Shown in pieces: positions 25,818 to 33,455 of a stretch of 64,000 nt of DNA. This DNA comes from JBHGBM01 sp041946965 (lineage in GTDB: Bacteria; Acidobacteriota; Terriglobia; Bryobacterales; Bryobacteraceae): assembly GCA_041946965.1 (NCBI GenBank), contig JBHGBM010000006.1:1-64000 (forward strand), written 5' to 3'. The stretch's first letter is position 1, and every line of letters begins with the position of its first letter. The position numbers and the translations under genes are program-made. The notes under the pieces were generated by a model, which had not been told where the DNA came from, did no database searches, and worked only from the letters and a program-made list of their open reading frames with translations.

Positions 25818-27497
25818 CTATTTGCGTCGCTTCATCATCCCGGAGACCGCCAGGCTCACGGCAATCACCACCACGCAGCCGATCACGTTGTACCAGAGGA
25901 ACGAAATCCCAGTGAACGTGTGCGCGGCGAATACCGCCGCTTCACCCGCCAGCATGCCGTAGAACGCCGCGCCGCCCCTCACCCGCCTGAGGAAGAACGC
26001 GGCGATGAACGCGCCCAGCAGCGAGCCGTAAAACAGCGACCCAACCATGTTCACGGCCACGATGAGCGATCCCAGGTTCTTGCCGTATCCCGCGAAGGTC
26101 ATGGCGTAAACGCCCCAAAACGCCGTCGCCGCGCGCGAGGCCCACAGGTAGTGCCGGTCCGTGGCGCCGCGCCGCAGGTGGCGCCGGTAAATGTCGATCA
26201 CGGTCACGGTGGCCAGCGAGTTGATCTCGGCCGAAATGGTGGACATGGCCGCCGCGAAGATCGCCGCGATAATCAGCCCCACGATGCCGGGCGGCAGGTA
26301 GCGCGTCACGAAGTGCAGAAAGATGTAGTTGGTGTCGTTGAAGCCGGTCTCGCCGGCGGCGCGCCCGGCCAGTTCCGCTCCCTCGCGCCGCGCCCCGTCC
26401 AGTTGCTTCTGCGCCGCGCGGTAGCGCGCCGCCGAGGCAGCCTCCGCCGCCGCATCGCCATCGCGCCGCGCCGCCACCCAATCCGACGCCGCCGCCCGCC
26501 GCGAGTCGAAAGCCTTTCGGTATCGTCCTTCCAACGAGGCGTAAGCGGGCGTGCCCTGAATCCCCCGCAGCGCGACTTCCTGAAACAGCAGCGGCGGGCG
26601 CTCGAACAAGAAGAACACGAACACCATTGCGCCCACGAACAGGATAAAAAACTGCATGGGGATCTTCGCCGCCGCGTTGAACAGCAGGCTCAGGCGGCTT
26701 TGCGCGATGGAGCGCCCGGTCAGGTAGCGCTGCACCTGCGACTGGTCGCAGCCGAAATACGAGAGCATCAGAAACGCGCCGCCGATCAGCCCGCTCCAAA
26801 GCGTGTAGGGCGTATTCCAGTCGAAGCGCAGGTCCACCGCGTTGAGCTTGCCCGCGGCGCCGGCCAGGCGCATGGCGTCCAACAGGGACACATCCGCCGG
26901 CAGCAGAACAATGACCATCGCCGCGGAAACGATCAACCCGAAAAAGATGATGAGCATCTGCTGCACGTCGGTCCACGTCACCGCCTGAATGCCCCCGAAC
27001 ACCGTGTACGCGATCACCAGCACTCCCATGATCACCGTGGTGATCCGGTCCGGCCAGCCGAAGATCACGGAGAGCACCAGCGCCGGCGCGTAAAGCGCGA
27101 GGCCCACCCCCAGCCCGCGCTGGATGAGGAAGATGGCGCTCGCCAGCGCGCGCGTTTTGGCGTCGAAGCGGGCCTCCAGGTACTCGTACGCGGTGTAGAC
27201 CCCCGCGCGGTGAAAAATCGGCACCGCGGTCGCGGAGAGGATCACCATCGCCAGCGGCAGTCCGAAATAGAACTGCACGAAGCGCATGCCGTCCACGTAG
27301 GCCTGCCCCGTGGTGGAGATGAAGGTGATGGCGCTGGCCTGCGTCGCCATGATGGAGAGCGCCATGGCGTACCACGGCATGGTCTTGCCCGCCAGCAGGT
27401 AGCGGTTCATGGTGTTGCTGCCGCGGCCCTTGTACATGCCGTACAGCACGATGAACGCGAGCGAGGCGGCGAGCACCGCCCAATCGGCCGCCCTCAT
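25818..27497 (-). CDS. Sodium:solute symporter (SSS family)
   Basis: 559 residues from ATG 27497. The SSS pattern is clear: about fourteen hydrophobic segments, RYLLAGKTMPWYAMALSIMA in the first helices (the family's conserved start), TFISTTGQAYVDG, then VIAYTVFGGIQAVTWTDVQQ, the hallmark SSS motif, and AAIFAAAMSTISAEINSLAT near residue 415 for the Na2 site. A charged insert of about 75 residues near 310-390 (RYRKAFDSRRAAASDWVAAR and onward) is predicted to be a helical cytoplasmic or periplasmic loop and is longer than in many members. It imports a sugar or organic acid with Na+. Its start overlaps the stop of a 38-residue membrane protein, and its position next to galactosidase and lyase genes suggests a sugar substrate. 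Confidence 0.88.
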   Translation of the reverse strand: MRAADWAVLAASLAFIVLYGMYKGRGSNTMNRYLLAGKTMPWYAMALSIMATQASAITFISTTGQAYVDGMRFVQFYFGLPLAMVILSATAVPIFHRAGVYTAYEYLEARFDAKTRALASAIFLIQRGLGVGLALYAPALVLSVIFGWPDRITTVIMGVLVIAYTVFGGIQAVTWTDVQQMLIIFFGLIVSAAMVIVLLPADVSLLDAMRLAGAAGKLNAVDLRFDWNTPYTLWSGLIGGAFLMLSYFGCDQSQVQRYLTGRSIAQSRLSLLFNAAAKIPMQFFILFVGAMVFVFFLFERPPLLFQEVALRGIQGTPAYASLEGRYRKAFDSRRAAASDWVAARRDGDAAAEAASAARYRAAQKQLDGARREGAELAGRAAGETGFNDTNYIFLHFVTRYLPPGIVGLIIAAIFAAAMSTISAEINSLATVTVIDIYRRHLRRGATDRHYLWASRAATAFWGVYAMTFAGYGKNLGSLIVAVNMVGSLFYGSLLGAFIAAFFLRRVRGGAAFYGMLAGEAAVFAAHTFTGISFLWYNVIGCVVVIAVSLAVSGMMKRRK

Positions 27498-27610
27498 GAG
27501 AAGATCCGCATGAAGAGGTAGAACAGCGCGATCAGCGCCGCGAGATAGACCAGCACGGCCGCGTAGACCCGCCGCCACGCGCCCAGAAACGGCGGAGGCT
27601 CGTCCGGCAT
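27494..27610 (-). CDS. Very small membrane protein coupled to the SSS symporter
   Basis: 38 residues from ATG 27610: a short N-terminus with PDEPPPFLGAWRR, then one hydrophobic helix (VYAAVLVYLAALIALFYLFM) and a short tail. Its TGA (27496-27494) overlaps the symporter ATG in the ATGA form, which argues strongly for coupled translation and a real gene. A start at 27628 would add six residues. Single-helix partners encoded just before SSS-type symporters are known from several bacterial groups; here the role as a symporter accessory subunit is inferred from gene order and architecture only. Confidence 0.65.
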   Translation of the reverse strand: MPDEPPPFLGAWRRVYAAVLVYLAALIALFYLFMRIFS

Positions 27611-27637
27611 ATATCGGGAGTTTACCATGCACGCCCC

Positions 27638-27646
27638 TGATACAAT
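27638..27646 (+). promoter_or_regulatory. Extended -10 TGATACAAT of the galactosidase gene
   Basis: TGATACAAT ends seven bases before ATG 27654, placing the predicted transcript start on the start codon. The same nine bases occur before the cupin gene at 19124-19132. Confidence 0.55.
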
Positions 27647-27653
27647 TCCGCGT

Positions 27654-29864
27654 ATGCGAACGGCCGCACTGTTGCTCCTCGCCACGGCGCTCGACGCGCA
27701 AACCTACCGCGCGGATTACCTCCCCATGGCGGTGTGGTACGGCGGCGGCAAAGCCCGCGCGCCCATGCTCGAACCCGAACCGCGCGCCAGGATCGAGACA
27801 TGGCGCAAAGACCTCCGCCAGATCAAAAGTCTGGGCTTCAACGCCATCCGCTGCTGGATCGATTGGGCCAGCGGCGAGCCCAGAAAGGGCGAATATTGCT
27901 TCGACACCATCGACGTGCTGCTCGGGCTCGCCGAACAGGAAGGGTTGAAACTCATCATTCAGACCTACATGGACGCGGCGCCGGACTGGGTTGGAAAGCG
28001 CTTCCCCGATTCGCTCTACGAGGCCGCCAGCGGCGAGAAGATGCGGTCGGAATCCGCGCCCGGCTTCTGTTTCGACCACCCCGGCGTGCGGAAGGCGGAG
28101 TTGGCCTTCTTCACCGCACTGGCAAAGCGCGCCGCGCGCAGCAAGGCGTTCCTCGGCTGGGACCTGTGGAGCGAACCGCACGTCATCAACTGGGCCACGG
28201 CGAATTACCTCTACCGCCCCGAATTCTGCTTCTGCCCGTCGTCGGTAAACCGCTTCCGCGCGTGGCTCCAAAAGCGTTACGGCTCGCTCGACGCGCTGAA
28301 CCGCGCATGGTACCGCCGCTTCGCCGCGTGGGAGGAGGTGCAGCCCGGACGGCTCAGCACCATCCTCTCCTACACGGATTACATCGACTGGCGCGGCTTC
28401 ATTCAGGAAAAGCTCGGCGAAGACCTGCGGATGCGCTACCAGGCGGTGAAGCTCGGCGCTCCGGACCGCATCGCCACCAGCCACGCCGCGAGCCCCAGCC
28501 TGTTCACCTCGCCGCTGGCCGGCGACGGCAGCCCGGACGACTGGATCATGGCGCGGCAGGTGGATTATTACGGCGCCTCGTTCTACCCCAAACACTCCAT
28601 GCCCGTGGGCCGCGATCCGGCGTGGCGCGCCGCGCTGCTCGATTTCGCGCGATCCTCCGCCTACGGTCCCTCGGGCCACGGCGGCTTCTGGATCGGCGAA
28701 TTGCAGGGCGGCTTCGGCACCGTCGCTCTCAACGTGAGCGCCACCGTCACCCCGGGCGACCTGCGCATGTGGACCTGGAGCGCGCTCGCGCGCGGAGCCA
28801 AGGGCATCAACTACTATGCCTGGTATCCCATGAGCACGGGCTACGAATCCGGCGGCTACGGGCTCATTCAGCTTGATGGCACGATCACCGAGCGCAGCCG
28901 CGCCGCCGGCGAGATCGCGCGCGTGGTGGACCGCAACCAGAAGCTGTTTCTCGAAGCGCGCCCGCCGCGGGCTGAAGTAGCCATCGTCTACAACCCGCTC
29001 GCGTACCTGGTGGGCGGGCGGCAGCGAGCCGCCGCCGCCATCGGGCCGCAGAGCGAGGCCGGCTCCATCGAGCGCGATTCCTGGCTCGGCGCCTACCGCG
29101 CCCTGTTCCCGCTCAACGTTCCGGTGGATTTCATCCACGTCAATGAGCCCGGAGATCTTTCGCGCTACAAGCTCGTACTCTTCCCTTACCCGCTCATGAT
29201 TCCCGAAAAGGCCGCGGCGGCGCTGCGCGAGTATGTGCGCGGAGGCGGAGCACTCGTGGCCGAGGCGCGCCCGGCGTGGAACAACGAACACGGGCACGCG
29301 GCGGAGATCATTCCCGGGCTCGGCCTGCACGAACCTGCCGGATGCCGCGAGACGGACGTGCACTCCGTGCCCGGCCTGCGTACCGAGCTCCACTGGACCG
29401 CCGCGGAGATTCTGAAGCCCGGCGACCGGATTCCAGCGCGGCTGTATGAAGAGACGATCGAGCCGCTCGGACCGCACGCGCGCGTGGTGGCGCGTTTCTC
29501 CGGCGGCGCGCCCGCCGCGGTGCTCTCCACCTTTGGCCGCGGCAGGATGCTCACGCTCGGCTCCTACGTCGCGGTCGCCTACGAAGCGCAGCGCGACCCG
29601 GTGGCCGCACGCTTCTTCGCCGGCCTGCTGGACTGGGCGGGTGTGACCCGGCCCGCCGCGGTGAACGCCCCCGAGGTGGAAATCCGCTGGCTCGAATCCG
29701 GGAGCGAACGGATCCTGTTTGTCTTTAACCACGGCGCCGCGGAAGCGGAGCCCGAAATCACGTTCCCGTTCCGCACCGCGGCGGACCTGATGACCGGAAG
29801 GCCCGTCACTCACCTTCAGACGAAACTCGGGCCCAACGCGGTGTGGATATTACGGTTATCCTGA
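27654..29864 (+). CDS. Secreted GH42-like beta-galactosidase
   Basis: 736 residues from ATG 27654; a longer frame to 27627 lacks support because of the -10 element between them. A signal peptide (MRTAALLLLATALDA) precedes a TIM-barrel GH42-like catalytic domain with the acid/base glutamate in LGWDLWSEPHVINW near residue 175 and the nucleophile glutamate in GFWIGELQGGFG near 350. From about 430 (AEVAIVYNPLAYLVGG) comes the flavodoxin-like domain typical of GH42 (Glyco_hydro_42M), then a small beta domain. It should remove galactosyl residues from plant polysaccharides or oligosaccharides. The next gene starts nine bases later, and the divergent symporter pair completes a likely sugar-use locus. 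Confidence 0.82.
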   Translation: MRTAALLLLATALDAQTYRADYLPMAVWYGGGKARAPMLEPEPRARIETWRKDLRQIKSLGFNAIRCWIDWASGEPRKGEYCFDTIDVLLGLAEQEGLKLIIQTYMDAAPDWVGKRFPDSLYEAASGEKMRSESAPGFCFDHPGVRKAELAFFTALAKRAARSKAFLGWDLWSEPHVINWATANYLYRPEFCFCPSSVNRFRAWLQKRYGSLDALNRAWYRRFAAWEEVQPGRLSTILSYTDYIDWRGFIQEKLGEDLRMRYQAVKLGAPDRIATSHAASPSLFTSPLAGDGSPDDWIMARQVDYYGASFYPKHSMPVGRDPAWRAALLDFARSSAYGPSGHGGFWIGELQGGFGTVALNVSATVTPGDLRMWTWSALARGAKGINYYAWYPMSTGYESGGYGLIQLDGTITERSRAAGEIARVVDRNQKLFLEARPPRAEVAIVYNPLAYLVGGRQRAAAAIGPQSEAGSIERDSWLGAYRALFPLNVPVDFIHVNEPGDLSRYKLVLFPYPLMIPEKAAAALREYVRGGGALVAEARPAWNNEHGHAAEIIPGLGLHEPAGCRETDVHSVPGLRTELHWTAAEILKPGDRIPARLYEETIEPLGPHARVVARFSGGAPAAVLSTFGRGRMLTLGSYVAVAYEAQRDPVAARFFAGLLDWAGVTRPAAVNAPEVEIRWLESGSERILFVFNHGAAEAEPEITFPFRTAADLMTGRPVTHLQTKLGPNAVWILRLS

Positions 29865-29872
29865 GGTTCTCT

Positions 29873-32197
29873 ATGCGCGCATTTTGTCTCACGCTTCTCG
29901 CGGCCGGGGCGGCGTTCGCCGCCGAACCATTTGTGCTGGTGAAGGGCGGCCTTCTGCGGCCGGGCATACGGGTGGACGACTTCGAAATGCTCGATCACCC
30001 CCTCACCAACGCGGAATACAAGCTGTTTGTGGACGCAACCAAGCACCCCGCGCCCCTGCACTGGGAAAAGGGAGCCATCGCCGCCGGGATGGAAAACCAT
30101 CCCGTGATTTTCGTGAACCGGTACGACGTGGCCGCCTACCTCGCCTGGCGCTCAAAGAAAGAAGACCGTATCTACAGGCTGCCCACCGGCACGGAGTTCG
30201 AATGGGCCGCGCGCGGTGGCGACCCCAACGCCAGATACCCGTGGGGCAACGAAGCGCCCGAGGGGCGCGCCAACTTCGACGCCTCCGGCGATCGCTCGTT
30301 TTCCCAGTGGCGCAAGTTCCTGAAGCCGGTCAAGAGCTACAAGCCGAATCCGTACGGGCTGTACGACATGGCCGGGAATGTCTGGCAGATGGTGGATTCC
30401 TATCATGACCCAGCCGTCACACGCTACAAGTATCGCATCGCCTCGGAAGTGGATCTGGAGAACGGGTTGGCGGGCGGCTCCTGGGCGCGCACGGAATCCT
30501 ACATCCGGTGCGCGGCGCGCGGCGGCGCCTCGCCCGGCATACGGCACCCCGACGTCGGCTTCCGCCCGGTGCGCGAGCCGGCCGGCGCCTCCCACTTCCA
30601 TCGCCAGCCGCGCCGCGTGATTGCCGCCAACGCGGGCTCGAACGCGGTCTTCATCGGCTGGCAACTGCTGCCCCATGACGCCCCCGGCACCGGTTTCCAC
30701 ATCTATCGCTCCACGCGCCGCGACGCGGCGGGGGAGCGCATCACCGCCGAACCCCTGCGCCAAGGCACCAACTACCTGGACCGCTCACCCGGAAGGGGTC
30801 GCGTCTACTATCGCGTGCGGCCCGTGGCGGAGGACGGCAAGGAGGGCGCCCCTTCCGAATGGGCCGCCGTGGAACCCGCCGCGGAACGCGACAACGTGAT
30901 CGCCGTTTTCGAGCCCACCGCCAAACTGGGCGGCTTCGTACCGGTGTTCGGCGACCTGAACGGCGATGGCGTGCTGGACGTGGTGGCGCGCCTGGACAAC
31001 GGCATCCGCGAGATGTCGCGCGATCCCGGCGTGCCCATCGAACTCGAAGCCCTCACCACCGACGGCCGCGCCCTGTGGCGCCGTCCGCTGGTCTACCACG
31101 ACCACTGCTTCGGCAACGCCAATAACGTCCCCGTGGTGGTTTACGACCTCGATGGCGACGGCAAGGCCGAAGTGATCACCCGCATTCAGGAGGGCGACGG
31201 CCTTTTCCTCGCTGTGCTCGACGGCATGACCGGCCGAGTGCGCCGCAAAGCGCCCTGGACCAAAATGGCCACCGATTTCGCCAAGACCTCCACGCGCGTG
31301 CACATGTCCGTGGCGTATCTCAACGGGAAGACGCCGGCTATCGTAACCCAGACCGGTCTCTACGAGAACGAGATCTACGACGCCTACGACGCCAACCTGA
31401 ACAGGCTCTGGCAGCACCGCAGCTTCGGCGAGACCAGCGGCAGCGGGTCGCACCATTGCGACATCGCGGACGTGGACGGCGACGGCCGCGACGAGGTCTT
31501 CAACGGCACCACGCTGCTCAACCCCAATGGAACCATACGCTGGTCCATCTACCGCCAGCACCCCGACATTGTCGCCGTGAAGCGCATCCTGCCCGACGCG
31601 AAGGACCGGCAGGTCTACTACGCAGTGGAAAGCGGCACCCACGCGGGCGCCTACCTGGTGGATGCCAAGACTGGAAGGATCCTATGGAAGGTCAACCGCG
31701 AAGACGACCCGCGCTGGGTGCACGCCCACACCGGCTGGGCCTCCGACATCTTCGCCAGTTCCCCCGGACTGGAAATGCTGGCAAACCGCGACGGCCACAC
31801 CAACCAGGATCCCGTCCTGTTCTCCGCCGAAGGCAAGATCCTGATGAATCCGTTTCCGAGCGGCTTGCGGCCCATCAACTGGACCGGCGGCCAGACCCGC
31901 GAGCTGATGAACGGCGCAGGCACGAAGTTGGTGCGCTTCACCGGCAACGGCGTGGAGCCGGTCTCCGGCGCCGCTCCCAATGAAAGGGGAAGCGGCAGTT
32001 GCAGCATGGTTGCCGATCTTGCGGGCGACTTCCGCGACGAAGCCGTGTGCGTGGCGGACGGCAAAATCATGGTACGCACCAATCTCGACCCGCTCGACAG
32101 GCGCGAGATCACCCGCACCGCCAGCCGCGAATACCGCCTGTGGATGGCGCGCAATATGGGCGGCGGCTATGCGTCTTATTTCGAGTGGCAGGAGTAA
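29873..32197 (+). CDS. FGE-like (SUMF1) domain fused to a PL11-like rhamnogalacturonan lyase
   Basis: 774 residues from ATG 29873, with TGAGG six bases upstream overlapping the galactosidase stop. After a signal peptide (MRAFCLTLLAAGAAFA), residues 20-235 form a formylglycine-generating-enzyme-like domain: RLPTGTEFEWAARGGDP, YPWGNEAPEG, NPYGLYDMAGNVWQMV, GGSWARTESYIRCAARGG and GFRPVREP. From about 250 to the end is a beta-propeller resembling PL11 rhamnogalacturonan lyases: the opening FIGWQLLPHDAPGTGFHIYR, calcium-binding repeats such as FGDLNGDGVLDV and YDLDGDGKAEV, and WVHAHTGWASDIF. PL11 enzymes cleave the rhamnose-galacturonate backbone of pectin. The FGE-like part probably is a binding or non-catalytic module, since I see no clear catalytic cysteine pair. 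Confidence 0.78.
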   Translation: MRAFCLTLLAAGAAFAAEPFVLVKGGLLRPGIRVDDFEMLDHPLTNAEYKLFVDATKHPAPLHWEKGAIAAGMENHPVIFVNRYDVAAYLAWRSKKEDRIYRLPTGTEFEWAARGGDPNARYPWGNEAPEGRANFDASGDRSFSQWRKFLKPVKSYKPNPYGLYDMAGNVWQMVDSYHDPAVTRYKYRIASEVDLENGLAGGSWARTESYIRCAARGGASPGIRHPDVGFRPVREPAGASHFHRQPRRVIAANAGSNAVFIGWQLLPHDAPGTGFHIYRSTRRDAAGERITAEPLRQGTNYLDRSPGRGRVYYRVRPVAEDGKEGAPSEWAAVEPAAERDNVIAVFEPTAKLGGFVPVFGDLNGDGVLDVVARLDNGIREMSRDPGVPIELEALTTDGRALWRRPLVYHDHCFGNANNVPVVVYDLDGDGKAEVITRIQEGDGLFLAVLDGMTGRVRRKAPWTKMATDFAKTSTRVHMSVAYLNGKTPAIVTQTGLYENEIYDAYDANLNRLWQHRSFGETSGSGSHHCDIADVDGDGRDEVFNGTTLLNPNGTIRWSIYRQHPDIVAVKRILPDAKDRQVYYAVESGTHAGAYLVDAKTGRILWKVNREDDPRWVHAHTGWASDIFASSPGLEMLANRDGHTNQDPVLFSAEGKILMNPFPSGLRPINWTGGQTRELMNGAGTKLVRFTGNGVEPVSGAAPNERGSGSCSMVADLAGDFRDEAVCVADGKIMVRTNLDPLDRREITRTASREYRLWMARNMGGGYASYFEWQE

Positions 32198-32210
32198 GCC
32201 GGGGCCGGCC

Positions 32211-32798
32211 TTACCGCGTCTCTAGTCCGTACTCGCGCAGCAGTTCGCCCGGGGGCGAGTACAGGCGCGCGTAATAGCGCCCCGGGGCCAGCGCTTTGAC
32301 GGAAGCGGTGATCCGGCCGGCGCTCGACGAGGCCGCGCCGCGCGAGACTTGCCGGCCCGCGCCGTCCACCACTTCAACCTCGTAACGGGGATATTCCTGC
32401 AAGCCCTCGGATGCCATGACCAGCATCAGCGGCCGGTTCGCCGGGGCCGAGGCGAAAACCGAATCCGGCCCCCGCATGGAGGCCAGAACTACTTCGGCCG
32501 GAGCCATCCGGCGCACGTGCAGCCATTGAGATCCCATCAGCAGGACCGCCACGCCGGCCAGCGCCGCTCCCGCCCACGCAAGCTTCGGCAGAAACGGCCG
32601 GATGAGTTTATGTTTTTCCGCCTCTGCTTTCGCAGAGGCGGCTCGCATCGCTCGTACGTAGGCATCGATCCGGCCCAGGGCATCCTGGCAGTCCGCGCAG
32701 ACGAGTAGATGCTCCTCAACCTCCGCAAGTGCGGACTCGGGGGTCAAACCCAGTGAGTACCTTTCAAGCTGTTCTTCGTCCAGGTGGCCAGACGGCAT
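32211..32798 (-). CDS. Zinc-finger (zf-HC2) transmembrane anti-sigma factor
   Basis: 195 residues. Residues 1-55 form an anti-sigma zinc-binding domain with EEHLLVCADCQ, giving the H-x3-C-x2-C motif at H30, C34 and C37. A single membrane helix follows at about 72-90 (LAWAGAALAGVAVLLMGSQW). The remaining 100 residues lie outside the cytoplasm by the usual topology and form a beta-rich domain (RYEVEVVDGAGRQVSRGA, then LAPGRYYARLYSPPGE). Such proteins hold an ECF sigma factor at the membrane until a signal breaks the complex. The gene follows the sigma factor after 42 bases, and a consensus TATAAT within that gap may give it an extra promoter. Confidence 0.85.
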   Translation of the reverse strand: MPSGHLDEEQLERYSLGLTPESALAEVEEHLLVCADCQDALGRIDAYVRAMRAASAKAEAEKHKLIRPFLPKLAWAGAALAGVAVLLMGSQWLHVRRMAPAEVVLASMRGPDSVFASAPANRPLMLVMASEGLQEYPRYEVEVVDGAGRQVSRGAASSSAGRITASVKALAPGRYYARLYSPPGELLREYGLETR

Positions 32799-32809
32799 TC
32801 GCTGCTTCC

Positions 32810-32815
32810 ATTATA
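32810..32815 (-). promoter_or_regulatory. Internal -10 TATAAT before the anti-sigma gene
   Basis: TATAAT runs 32815 to 32810 on the minus strand, 11 bases before ATG 32798, in the gap after the sigma gene. No -35 match is visible. Confidence 0.4.
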
Positions 32816-32840
32816 TAAGTGCGATGCCGTCCCTCCTCTC

Positions 32841-33455
32841 TCAGGAAAAGCGCAGACGCCTCTTGATGCGGCGCTTCCCGATCTCCCCGAAACGTGCTTT
32901 TGCTCTCGATTTCAGCAGCCGGAACTGCGTCTCGGTGAGATTCATGTCGTGGCAGATCCTCTCCGGACTCTGCTGATGGAGGTAGAACCTTACTAAGATC
33001 TCGCGGTCGCGAGGCGAGATGCTTTGGAGCGTTTTGTAAGCGAATTCCTGATTCTGCTTCTGAATGGCCTCCTCTTCCGGGTCGCCGTGCCCGTCCGGCA
33101 CACTCGATACCGCATCCCATTCCGCGTAACGCCGCCGCGTCTGGCTGGCGCGCTCGATCTCGGCCGCCACCTGCCGGCGGACTACGGTGCGCACGTACCC
33201 CATCAGGCGTTCGGGTTCACGCAAATCCCCGCGCCGGATGGCCTGCGCCACCACCAGAAAGATCTCGTGTAGCCGGTCATCCAGATCCTGCGGGCCGATC
33301 TGCCGGTGCAGGTAGAATCGTACGCCGCGAGAAAATACACGATAGAGCTCTTCCATGCCGGAGGCTTCTTCATTGCGGATCCTGGTGACCAGATCGGTCC
33401 AGCAGTATTCCGGGGTGTCTACCGTTTCAGGGAGTGAGGACGGATCGTGCGTCAT
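32841..33455 (-). CDS. ECF-type sigma-70 family factor
   Basis: 204 residues from ATG 33455, overlapping the TPR-CHAT stop as ATGA. Region 2 is visible as FYLHRQIGPQDLDDRLHEIF followed by LMGYVRTVVRRQVAAEI, which binds core polymerase and the -10 element. Region 4 is visible as LQSISPRDREILVRFYLHQQ and ICHDMNLTETQFRLLKSRAK, the helix-turn-helix for the -35 element. There is no region 1.1 or 3, as expected for ECF factors. The longer open frame reaching 34304 is only the antisense of the CHAT gene. It sits between its anti-sigma factor and a CHAT protease, so its release probably depends on them. Confidence 0.9.
   Translation of the reverse strand: MTHDPSSLPETVDTPEYCWTDLVTRIRNEEASGMEELYRVFSRGVRFYLHRQIGPQDLDDRLHEIFLVVAQAIRRGDLREPERLMGYVRTVVRRQVAAEIERASQTRRRYAEWDAVSSVPDGHGDPEEEAIQKQNQEFAYKTLQSISPRDREILVRFYLHQQSPERICHDMNLTETQFRLLKSRAKARFGEIGKRRIKRRLRFS

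Noticed and set aside
27498..29813. Upstream extension of the symporter frame to more than 1300 residues
   Set aside because: It is the antisense of the galactosidase gene; the SSS family start and the ATGA overlap at 27497 fix the real start.
29873..30600. The FGE-like domain as activator of the sulfatase at 59957
   Set aside because: It is fused to a secreted lyase, far from the sulfatase and without an obvious catalytic cysteine pair.
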